This document shows, piece by piece, positions 20,945 to 28,424 of a stretch of DNA of 64,000 bases. The stretch lies in assembly GCA_030432655.1 (NCBI GenBank), contig JAUILA010000015.1, positions 62,001 through 126,000 of the forward strand, given 5' to 3'. The first letter of the stretch is position 1; each line of letters starts with the position of its first letter. The notes under the pieces are model-generated. The model was given only the letters and a program-made list of their open reading frames with translations, was not told the DNA's origin and made no database searches. Source of the DNA: Bacteroidia bacterium (GTDB lineage: Bacteria; Bacteroidota; Bacteroidia; Cytophagales; Cyclobacteriaceae). A program made the position numbers and the translations under genes.

Positions 20945-22066
20945 ATGAGTAAACCTATGCATGTCCCGCTGACAGACCTGGCACTGCAGTATCAATCGAT
21001 AAAATCCGAAATTGATGAAGGTATTCGCCGTGTTTTCGAAGCGGCGGATTTTACAAACAGCACCTGGGTGAAGCGCTTTGAAGAGGCATTTGCCGGCATG
21101 CACGGTGCCCGGCATTGCATTGCCGTTAGCAATGGCACCGCGGCCCTGCACGCTGTATTAATGGCGTTGGGAATTGGCCCTGGGGACGAAGTCATTGTCC
21201 CAGCCACCACCTTTGTGGCTACGGCAATGGCTGTCAGCCTCACCGGGGCGAGGCCGGTTTTTACCGATATAACGCCGGACACCTGTACGCTTGACCCGCC
21301 GAAGGTGAAAAAACTCATCAATGGAAATACAAAGGCCGTAATACCCGTTCACCTGTACGGTCAGATGGCCTCGGTCGAACTATTGGCTGACATGCTGAAG
21401 TCCCGCGGCATCCCGCTGATTGAAGACTGCGCACAGGCTCACCTGGCTCGTCGGAAGGGAAGATATGCCGGAACTATGGGGCTGGCCGGGTGTTTCAGCT
21501 TTTACCCGGTAAAAAACCTGGGAGCATTTGGAGAAGGTGGCGCTATACTCACCGACGATGATACGCTTGCGGATGAATTGCGTAGTATCCGAACCTACGG
21601 ATCTGCCGGTAAATTCCTGATCGAACGAATTGGTCATAATTACAGGTTATCAGAAATTCAGGGGTCTATTCTTGAAAAGAAACTGCCGCACCTGACCCGG
21701 TGGACTGACCGACGCCGTGAAATTGCTGATTTATACAGGAACGGTCTTGGTGATATTGACGGGCTTCGTCTGCCCGTGATCGCCGATGAAAACGAGCACG
21801 TATTTCACCTGTACGTTATTCAGACTCCGATGCGGGATGAATTGATGAACTTTCTCACTGCTCACAAGATCCAGACAGGATTGCACTACCCGGTACCATG
21901 TCACCTTCAACCGGTTTATAAAAAACCAGGGTATACCGCAGGTGACCTGCCCGTATCCGAAAGACATGCTAAAGAGTGCCTGTCACTTCCCATGTCGGAA
22001 AGCCACTCGAATCATCAAATACAATACGTGATCAGGCAGATCCGTCAGTTTTTCATCGATTCCTGA
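20945..22066 (+). CDS. DegT/DnrJ/EryC1/StrS aminotransferase
   Basis: The 373-residue PLP enzyme belongs to the sugar aminotransferase family. It has NGTAALHAVLMALGIGPGDEVI, the cofactor Asp in LIEDCAQAH and the Schiff-base Lys in FSFYPVKNLGAFGEGGA near 185, plus the HNYRLSEIQG block. These enzymes transfer an amino group to nucleotide-linked ketosugars. ATG at 20945 is preferred over an in-frame TTG at 20939. The nearest sugar genes are the two glycosyltransferases upstream. It converges with the proline-rich gene, one base apart. Confidence 0.92.
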   Translation: MSKPMHVPLTDLALQYQSIKSEIDEGIRRVFEAADFTNSTWVKRFEEAFAGMHGARHCIAVSNGTAALHAVLMALGIGPGDEVIVPATTFVATAMAVSLTGARPVFTDITPDTCTLDPPKVKKLINGNTKAVIPVHLYGQMASVELLADMLKSRGIPLIEDCAQAHLARRKGRYAGTMGLAGCFSFYPVKNLGAFGEGGAILTDDDTLADELRSIRTYGSAGKFLIERIGHNYRLSEIQGSILEKKLPHLTRWTDRRREIADLYRNGLGDIDGLRLPVIADENEHVFHLYVIQTPMRDELMNFLTAHKIQTGLHYPVPCHLQPVYKKPGYTAGDLPVSERHAKECLSLPMSESHSNHQIQYVIRQIRQFFIDS

Positions 22067-22067
22067 C

Positions 22068-22295
22068 TCATTGCTGACGACCCGGCTCTGTTTCAGGCGG
22101 ATATTCCGGTCCGCCCGGCTCGGGATTTGGTTCTGGTTGCTGAGGATCCGTCCCCGGCTCCAGCGGCGGAGTCAGCGGTGACGGCTCAGGATCCGGCTCT
22201 GTGAGTGGCTCAACCGGTGGTTTCAATGGATTCGGTTCCGGTTTCGGATCAATTTCCGGAGGATTCTGTAATACGGGAGAATGATATATTGACAT
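22068..22295 (-). CDS. Proline-rich disordered microprotein
   Basis: The 75-residue reading frame is about one third proline, with repeated EP, DP and PP steps and almost no hydrophobic residues after the first ten. It has no signal peptide or membrane segment. The start MSIYHSP is followed by the repeat-like region. I recall similar short proline-rich proteins in other Bacteroidota, but no function. The alternative is a chance frame in a repetitive sequence; the clean ATG and good codon pattern argue for a real gene. Confidence 0.5.
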   Translation of the reverse strand: MSIYHSPVLQNPPEIDPKPEPNPLKPPVEPLTEPDPEPSPLTPPLEPGTDPQQPEPNPEPGGPEYPPETEPGRQQ

Positions 22296-22381
22296 ATGTG
22301 CTGTTTCTTTTTGAACAAAGTATAAGAAAAAGCACGCGAATACACCACGCCTCCACTACCCTTTTTACAAAACTTTTGTCA

Positions 22382-23509
22382 TTACAGGGCATACCATATC
22401 TCAAATAACCCTTCTGCCACGGCAGATGCGCCAAGAAATATACCGATACCTATGGTGGTGTTTTTGGGAGTAAGTTTACCAAATGCATATGGCAGGGCAC
22501 ACAGGTGGGATAATCCCAGCGAAACAGATGTTATCACCACAGCAGGTATGAATATCCAGGTCATGGAAATACCAAAGAAACTGATCAATCCGCTGATTGC
22601 AAGGGTTATCAGGGCAGCCGGCATGAATTTTCCTGTTCCAAGTTTCGAAACTTTCCGCCCCATGGTAAACGCAACCAGGGCAGAAACAGCCAGCAGCAGA
22701 AAAGACAGCTGCTTTCCTCCCAGGAATTCGACTGCCGCTTCGGTACTTACAAATTCAACAAGGAGGGCACGCCCTGCTCCCAGAATCAGTCCTAAAAAGG
22801 CAATAGTGAAATAAGAATTACGGGCTGTACCCTGAAACTTACGGGACATCTCCGTCCGCTCGTATACTTCATCACTTGTCAGCCGCTGGAAAAGTATTCC
22901 TGTTCCAAGCACAAGAACACCACCTACTATGAATGTCAGCGTCTCTCCAAATAAATGGATCAACTGAAGCACCAGAGGCTCCAGGGCATAAATCACCTCT
23001 GTGACGAGGATGATCACACCCATTACAACCGGCAGCTTACTGCCCGACGCAAACCGTTCTATCATGGAATAAGCCGGCGCAATGAATATGCTCATGCTGA
23101 TAAGCCATAATACAATCATTACCGGGAGAATGCCTGCAAGCGCACCTTCCGGCCCCATGGAAATGATAGAGGCTACAATCATGAAGATCATGGCGGTGGT
23201 GCTGATACCTATCATAAATACTACAAAAAATCTTCCCCGGTTAGCGAGGATACGATCGGCAGCCCAGCCCGCAAGGATGGGAACAACCACCAGAATTATT
23301 GCCTTTGCCACAACAAGGAACGAGGCCAGCTGTGTAACAGCAAATTTCTGGAGCAATACAGGCTGGTACTCAAGGTAGGCGATCCAGCTGATGGCCAGCG
23401 CCACGTTCAGTCCGCCCAGACTCAGTACCTCGTTCCATTTAATTCCTGATTTTGTTGTCACCGAAAAGTCGATTGACGCATCCGGTGCCGTAGTTTGAAA
23501 TGATTGCAT
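22382..23509 (-). CDS. Major facilitator superfamily transporter
   Basis: The 375-residue protein has about ten to twelve hydrophobic segments in the MFS arrangement, with a GWAADR loop between segments 2 and 3 (about residue 81) and a cytoplasmic central loop near 205-225. The N-terminal 25 residues are soluble. It is shorter than typical 12-TM carriers of 400 residues or more. The substrate is not predictable. It diverges from the M56 gene across a 185-base A+T-rich region. Confidence 0.8.
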   Translation of the reverse strand: MQSFQTTAPDASIDFSVTTKSGIKWNEVLSLGGLNVALAISWIAYLEYQPVLLQKFAVTQLASFLVVAKAIILVVVPILAGWAADRILANRGRFFVVFMIGISTTAMIFMIVASIISMGPEGALAGILPVMIVLWLISMSIFIAPAYSMIERFASGSKLPVVMGVIILVTEVIYALEPLVLQLIHLFGETLTFIVGGVLVLGTGILFQRLTSDEVYERTEMSRKFQGTARNSYFTIAFLGLILGAGRALLVEFVSTEAAVEFLGGKQLSFLLLAVSALVAFTMGRKVSKLGTGKFMPAALITLAISGLISFFGISMTWIFIPAVVITSVSLGLSHLCALPYAFGKLTPKNTTIGIGIFLGASAVAEGLFEIWYAL

Positions 23510-23629
23510 ATCTTATTCTCTGATTGACTACCATTCATACCATTACAATTGCCCTGGTAACAAGGAAATACAGTTTTTCTGAGATTGCCGGCAATGCAAT
23601 CACCTGATTTACTGATTTTTTTCGTATTA

Positions 23630-23665
23630 AACTAAATAAATAGTTGTGTAACTTAATATTTAGTT
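23630..23665. promoter_or_regulatory. Inverted repeat in the MFS/M56 divergent region
   Basis: AACTAAATA (23630-23638) and TATTTAGTT (23657-23665) are a perfect 9-base inverted repeat with an 18-base spacer, about 30 bases before the M56 start. Genes of this sensor family are usually controlled by a BlaI/MecI repressor binding a dyad. That regulator is not adjacent here, so the link is inference. Confidence 0.4.
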
Positions 23666-23694
23666 CTAAATTATGAGTATATAAATATTCACCT

Positions 23695-25485
23695 ATGAGC
23701 CAGCTATTCTCCTTTTCCCTGGAATATGTATTTACCTCCGCAGTACTTTTTGGCGGATATATTGTTCTCCGCCGGTTTATTGCCCCGGAAGTGAGGCGTA
23801 TGTGCCTGTACGCCATTTTGTTTCTCTCACTACTTATTCCACAGATACATTTTTCAGACGTTGCCTGGTTGCCCGACAAGAAATTTACTTCCCTGAGCGC
23901 TGAGACGATCACTAAACCATTGGAAAATGTAGTTATTCGTGATAAAACGTTAACGATCGCATGGAGCGAGGATTCTCCACCCGACGTACTCACAGTCTCT
24001 GCCCCGGTACACAAACCTGAAGCAGTTAAAAAAACGAGCATTACCGATATCCTGGTGTATATCTATGCAATAATCACAGCATCGCTATTCGGAAGATTGC
24101 TCCTTTCACTTTTCGCATTGATCCGCCTCTACCGGCGATCCGACCGCGGCCAGATAGACGGCATGACCGTACGCCTGGTGCCTTCTGCTCCTTTTGCAGG
24201 TGCCTCATTCTTCCGTCATATATTTCTGAACAGGGAATACGCCAATTCACGGGAGGTAAAAACAATTTTATTTCATGAACGTGTCCATCGCGACCGGTGG
24301 CACTCGGCAGACATGCTTATCTCAGAATTGCACACTGTTTTCTTCTGGTTCAATCCGGTTGCCTGGTTGCTGAGGAACGAATTGCGTATTAATGCTGAAA
24401 TTGAAGCTGATTCTGTGGCCAGCAACAGCATAGCGAGAGAGAAGTACATCAGCGACCTGGTAGCTGCTTCCATCATTTCCCCTTCGGTATTCATAACCCC
24501 ATTCAGTTCGTTCAGCCTGAAAAGGCGTTTGAAAGAACTTCACACACCTGTACGCACCAATTGGAAAAAAATCCGTGTATTCATAGTCCTGTTCGTATTA
24601 ATGGCGTTGGTACCGGTAGCCTGCACTGACCCAATGGATCAGGAAGCCCGATACCTTGCTAATAAATCCATGGATAACATTAGCAAAATAACCACTACTT
24701 ACGTTTCCCACCAGGAGGATACCCAGGAGAAAGACGAGAAAATTATATCCATTGCTTTTTTTAGTCCGGATCAAAAGCTTGAGAAAGTACATAACCTCAC
24801 GTCCTACCCGTATACATCTACTACGCCAAAAACCCGCGTGTTTGTGACCAATCCGAATTCGGATGGACTCTTTGCGGTTATGGACGGCCTGTCGATGAAA
24901 TATGCCGAACGAAATTTTTTATACGGAAACGACTGGCCGGCAGTAGTTGCAGCGGCGGCCGAAAAAGGGGAACATTACGACCTTGGACGATCCAGGTTAA
25001 ATGAATATAAATATTGTTTTGAATACGATGGCCAATTACCAGTGAAAATTAAAACAGTTGAAGATTTTGATTTAGAGACTGACACATCCAGGTTCAGGTT
25101 TCAAATGGCTTACGAACACCAGTTCGAATACCAGGATCGCAAAGTTACCCGTTTTACAGAGGCATTTTTCGCTCCAATGGGAGGCAAATCATCCGATCCT
25201 TCCAAAAACCAGGGGCTGCAGATAAGAGAAGATGTCCGGTTTGAGTATGACGACGGTGAAAGGTTAATTCGGATGCGTGTTGGCAAAGAGTCATGGACCT
25301 TTCAATATAACGGAGACCAGCTTGCAGGAAGTGAATTTTACATTAATGACAAGCGCTATAACCGCCGCGAGTATTACTACAATAAGCATGGTTTGAAATT
25401 GCGTACCGAGATATTCAACCTGTACGACGAACCCGAATACACCATCCGATACAGTTATGAATTTTATCAGCAGGCAGATATCTGA
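23695..25485 (+). CDS. M56 (BlaR1/MecR1-type) membrane metallopeptidase with periplasmic domain
   Basis: The 596-residue protein has N-terminal membrane segments, the cytoplasmic zinc motif HERVH (H194, E195, H198) followed by the helix with FNPVAWLLRNELRINAEIEAD, and a further membrane segment near 290-308. The remaining 290 residues are a probable periplasmic domain of unknown type, not a penicillin-binding sensor. In BlaR1-type systems the peptidase responds to a signal and destroys a BlaI repressor. No blaI lies next to this gene, which is unusual. Confidence 0.87.
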   Translation: MSQLFSFSLEYVFTSAVLFGGYIVLRRFIAPEVRRMCLYAILFLSLLIPQIHFSDVAWLPDKKFTSLSAETITKPLENVVIRDKTLTIAWSEDSPPDVLTVSAPVHKPEAVKKTSITDILVYIYAIITASLFGRLLLSLFALIRLYRRSDRGQIDGMTVRLVPSAPFAGASFFRHIFLNREYANSREVKTILFHERVHRDRWHSADMLISELHTVFFWFNPVAWLLRNELRINAEIEADSVASNSIAREKYISDLVAASIISPSVFITPFSSFSLKRRLKELHTPVRTNWKKIRVFIVLFVLMALVPVACTDPMDQEARYLANKSMDNISKITTTYVSHQEDTQEKDEKIISIAFFSPDQKLEKVHNLTSYPYTSTTPKTRVFVTNPNSDGLFAVMDGLSMKYAERNFLYGNDWPAVVAAAAEKGEHYDLGRSRLNEYKYCFEYDGQLPVKIKTVEDFDLETDTSRFRFQMAYEHQFEYQDRKVTRFTEAFFAPMGGKSSDPSKNQGLQIREDVRFEYDDGERLIRMRVGKESWTFQYNGDQLAGSEFYINDKRYNRREYYYNKHGLKLRTEIFNLYDEPEYTIRYSYEFYQQADI

Positions 25486-25546
25486 AGATCTCCGGAGCTG
25501 CATCAACGTTTAAATCAGGAACTGAAAGTGAACATTTTGATTAGTG

Positions 25547-25609
25547 TTTAGTTAATATTTTTACTAACTTTTGGTTAACCCCCAAACGTTTAATGAAATA
25601 CTAACCAAA
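25547..25609 (+). promoter_or_regulatory. Nested dyads in front of the VOC lipoprotein gene
   Basis: Several dyads crowd this 60-base stretch: TTAGT/ACTAA (25548-25552 and 25563-25567), the palindrome GGTTAACC (25573-25580), and an 8-base inverted repeat TTTGGTTA/TAACCAAA (25570-25577 and 25602-25609) whose second arm reaches the start codon. The TTTAGTT element also occurs in front of the M56 gene. This could be a repressor site or a fold that hides the start. Confidence 0.4.
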
Positions 25610-26454
25610 TGATAACCAGAGGATTACTTCTTCTGCTCTTTGCGGTAATGGCAAGTGCCTGCAGTTCGGACCCTTATCCGCCGATAACTGAAGTTCCGAC
25701 CTATACTTATCGCTACGGTCATTTCGTATGGCATGAACTGGCCACCACCGACCTTGCTTCTTCTGAAAAATTCTATGAGGAACTTTTCAACTGGGAATTT
25801 ATCGAATCAGATACCGACGGGAATACTTATGCGCTGATCCTGAACGAAGGAAAACATATTGGCGGCATGATCAGCATTCCTGACGGCAATCCGACCACAT
25901 GGCTCGGCGCCGTATCAGTCGAGGACACTGAAAATGCTGTTCAGACGGCCATTCAAAACGGGTCGGATGTATTGATCGACCAGGTACGTATTACCGGTCG
26001 CGGCACCATGGCACTTATAAAGGATCCGCAGGGAGCGTTTTTGAGTTTCATTCATTCCTCCTCCGGGGATCCGGTTCTTGAAGAAATTAACTCTCACGAA
26101 TGGCTTTGGATGGAATTATGGTCAGAAAATCCACAGCAATCAATGAACTACTACACATCGATCCTGCCTCTGACGGTCGAACAAGCTTCCGTGGATGATC
26201 AGCCATACTGGATATTGTCAGCGGATGAAGTCCGCGCGGGTGGAATTATTTATAACCCCATAACCAACATGCCTTCACAATGGATTCCATATATAAAAGT
26301 GGTCGATCCGGAATTTTCAACCCAAAAGGCCAGGCGCCTTGGGGCTACCGTTTTACTTGAGCCAACCGAAAGCATTCGCAACGGATCAGTTGCTGTCATT
26401 CAGGATCCCAACGGAGCTATTTTTTGTCTTCAGAAATGGCCGGCAAATGAATAA
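25609..26454 (+). CDS. Lipoprotein with two VOC (glyoxalase-like) domains
   Basis: The 281-residue protein has a signal peptide with lipobox ASAC (C18), then two vicinal-oxygen-chelate domains of about 120 residues each. The first begins GHFVWHELATTDLASSEKFY and ends IKDPQGAFLSF; the second begins HEWLWMELWSENPQQSMNYY and ends IQDPNGAIFCL. The fold is that of glyoxalase and antibiotic-binding proteins. Surface location makes a glyoxalase role unlikely, and the substrate is unknown. A small lipoprotein gene follows after 5 bases. Confidence 0.86.
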   Translation: MITRGLLLLLFAVMASACSSDPYPPITEVPTYTYRYGHFVWHELATTDLASSEKFYEELFNWEFIESDTDGNTYALILNEGKHIGGMISIPDGNPTTWLGAVSVEDTENAVQTAIQNGSDVLIDQVRITGRGTMALIKDPQGAFLSFIHSSSGDPVLEEINSHEWLWMELWSENPQQSMNYYTSILPLTVEQASVDDQPYWILSADEVRAGGIIYNPITNMPSQWIPYIKVVDPEFSTQKARRLGATVLLEPTESIRNGSVAVIQDPNGAIFCLQKWPANE

Positions 26455-26459
26455 AGATT

Positions 26460-26642
26460 ATGAGAACAAAAGCAATTAAGATATTACTCACCATCTCACT
26501 CGTGGTTTGCCTTCCTTTCCTGGAAAGCTGTTCAAATGCGCACTGGAGTTCCAGCATGGGAGTGAATATGCAATTCGGACCAGGCGGTCCGCGTGTATCC
26601 CCGTCCTTTAATGTAGGTGTGTATAGCGGCGGTCGTTACTAG
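26460..26642 (+). CDS. Small Gly/Pro-rich lipoprotein
   Basis: The 60-residue product has a signal peptide with lipobox LESC, lipidated at C24, leaving a mature peptide of 37 residues rich in Gly, Ser, Pro and aromatic residues (GPGGPRVSPSF, GVYSGGRY). Similar short lipoproteins of this composition are common in Bacteroidota and lack known function. It starts 5 bases after the VOC lipoprotein and is probably cotranscribed. Its short length lowers confidence slightly, but the signal peptide is convincing. Confidence 0.75.
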   Translation: MRTKAIKILLTISLVVCLPFLESCSNAHWSSSMGVNMQFGPGGPRVSPSFNVGVYSGGRY

Positions 26643-26649
26643 TATATAC

Positions 26650-28395
26650 TTAGTGTGTATTGGAAACTACCTGTTTCTTTTCTGTTATCCATGCATCTAC
26701 CAGCTCTTCAAGAATAGCCAGGGTTACTGAACCGTTGCCAAGTACAACCTCATGGTATTCACGCACATCAAAGTCAGATCCGAGTTGCTTCTCAGCCTTT
26801 TCACGCAACGCCTTGATTTTTAATTCTCCCACTTTGTAACTGACCGCCTGGCCCGGCCATCCGATGTAGCGGTCGATTTCCGTATTTACTTCATGAAGGG
26901 AAAGCGCTGTATTGGATTGCATATATTCCACCGCCTCTTCCCTGGTCCAACCGTACGCATGAATTCCGGTATCGACTACCAACCGGCACGCCCTCCACAT
27001 TTCGTAAGTCAATCGCCCGAACATATCGTAAGGTGTTTCGTACATTCCCATTTCCTCCCCAAGGAATTCACTGTAAAGCCCCCACCCTTCCCCGAAGGCA
27101 CTGATATAGTAATTTCTCCGGAAGGCTGACAGATCCAGTTCAGCCGAAAGCATGATCTGAAGGTGATGACCCGGAACAGCCTCATGCAACGTAAGTGCCG
27201 GGAGGGTATAGAAAGGCCTGCTTTCCAGTTTATAGGTATTCACCCAGTATATTCCGGCACGTCGTCCATACCATGATCCAGGAACATAGCGTCCGCCCGT
27301 ATAGGTCGGTGCGATATGATCAGGCACAGGTTCCACCGTAAAAGGCAGTGAATAGAGCTTTTTGAAAAGCCGGGGAAGGCCGGCCTCTGCCCGCTTGCTA
27401 AGCCAGGCAGCCCGGTGAAGCAATTCTTCAGGTGTTTCTGCGTAGAATTGCGGGTCTGTTCGAAGGAATGTCAGGAACTCGGCAAACGATCCCTGAAATT
27501 CCAGTGAATCAATAATAGCATCCATTCGTGCCCTGATTCGCTCTACTTCACACAGTCCGAGCTGATGTACAGAATCTGCCGACATCGGATAGGTAGTAAA
27601 GTAGCGCATGCGGGATTCATAAAAAGCAGGACCGTCGGACTGGAACATCACCCCGGGCTTTTCCGGGGATGCAGCCAGGTATTCTCCCGATAAAAATTGG
27701 GAGAATGAAACGTAGAATGGATTTATCCGATTTTCTATCAGGTTCTTCGCAACGCTTTTCAGGCTGTCCATCTCCGGGCCAGATAAGGAAGAACTTTTGA
27801 ATGGGATATAATAGGGGGAATCAGCGGCTTCCTCCGGCATCCAGCTTTTAAGCAGCAGCTGTGTATTCCTGATGACTGGTCTCGGGGCTACAATTCCCTG
27901 ACGGATACCTTCTTCCATCAGTTCCTGGCGGCTTTCCATCCATTCGGTAAAATTGTCAAGATAAGTCAGGTAATCTTTAAAATGCTCAAGTGTTTGAATC
28001 CCGCTACTATTCCGGGCGTACCGAAAGGAATTATAAAATCCGCCTTCCGCATTGAGCGGCACCAGGTACCTGCGAAAATTGATTTCGTCAATTTCATTCT
28101 GAAGCTTGAGAGATAACAGGTGCCAGGTAATGGAGTGGTCGGTATCAAGCGAATCAACCGGTATGGAATTCAGAAGGTCTTGAAACGCCTGGTAGGATTC
28201 TCCCGATTGCTGATAATCAGCAATGGTCTGGAGCGGATATTCACCCGTTGGGATCATTCCGCGCCCGGCGGACGGGCCCAGTGTATCCTCAAATTTACTC
28301 AGATCGCTGATCAGCGAATCGAGCCGGGCAGCAGGTGTTTGCGCATAACCGATAAAAGGTAAGAAGAAGAGTAAAAAGAGAATTGTTCGTGTCAT
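26650..28395 (-). CDS. Secreted DUF885 metallopeptidase-like protein
   Basis: The 581-residue protein has a signal peptide ending near GYAQ and the DUF885 pattern, with the zinc-type motif HEAVPGHHLQ at about 404-413 and EGWGLYSEFLGEEMG about 30 residues later, resembling HExxH-type peptidases. Other recognisable segments are GRRAGIYWVNT and YIGWPGQAVSYKVG. Family members are putative oligopeptidases of the periplasm. It begins 29 bases after the TIG/Kelch gene and may be on the same message. Confidence 0.9.
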   Translation of the reverse strand: MTRTILFLLFFLPFIGYAQTPAARLDSLISDLSKFEDTLGPSAGRGMIPTGEYPLQTIADYQQSGESYQAFQDLLNSIPVDSLDTDHSITWHLLSLKLQNEIDEINFRRYLVPLNAEGGFYNSFRYARNSSGIQTLEHFKDYLTYLDNFTEWMESRQELMEEGIRQGIVAPRPVIRNTQLLLKSWMPEEAADSPYYIPFKSSSLSGPEMDSLKSVAKNLIENRINPFYVSFSQFLSGEYLAASPEKPGVMFQSDGPAFYESRMRYFTTYPMSADSVHQLGLCEVERIRARMDAIIDSLEFQGSFAEFLTFLRTDPQFYAETPEELLHRAAWLSKRAEAGLPRLFKKLYSLPFTVEPVPDHIAPTYTGGRYVPGSWYGRRAGIYWVNTYKLESRPFYTLPALTLHEAVPGHHLQIMLSAELDLSAFRRNYYISAFGEGWGLYSEFLGEEMGMYETPYDMFGRLTYEMWRACRLVVDTGIHAYGWTREEAVEYMQSNTALSLHEVNTEIDRYIGWPGQAVSYKVGELKIKALREKAEKQLGSDFDVREYHEVVLGNGSVTLAILEELVDAWITEKKQVVSNTH

Positions 28396-28424
28396 TCCGC
28401 AATTTACGGATCATTTTCTTCACA

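Noticed and set aside
23535-24041. 168-codon minus-strand frame over the M56 promoter and start
   Set aside because: It overlaps the clear M56 gene and its regulatory region and encodes nothing protein-like.
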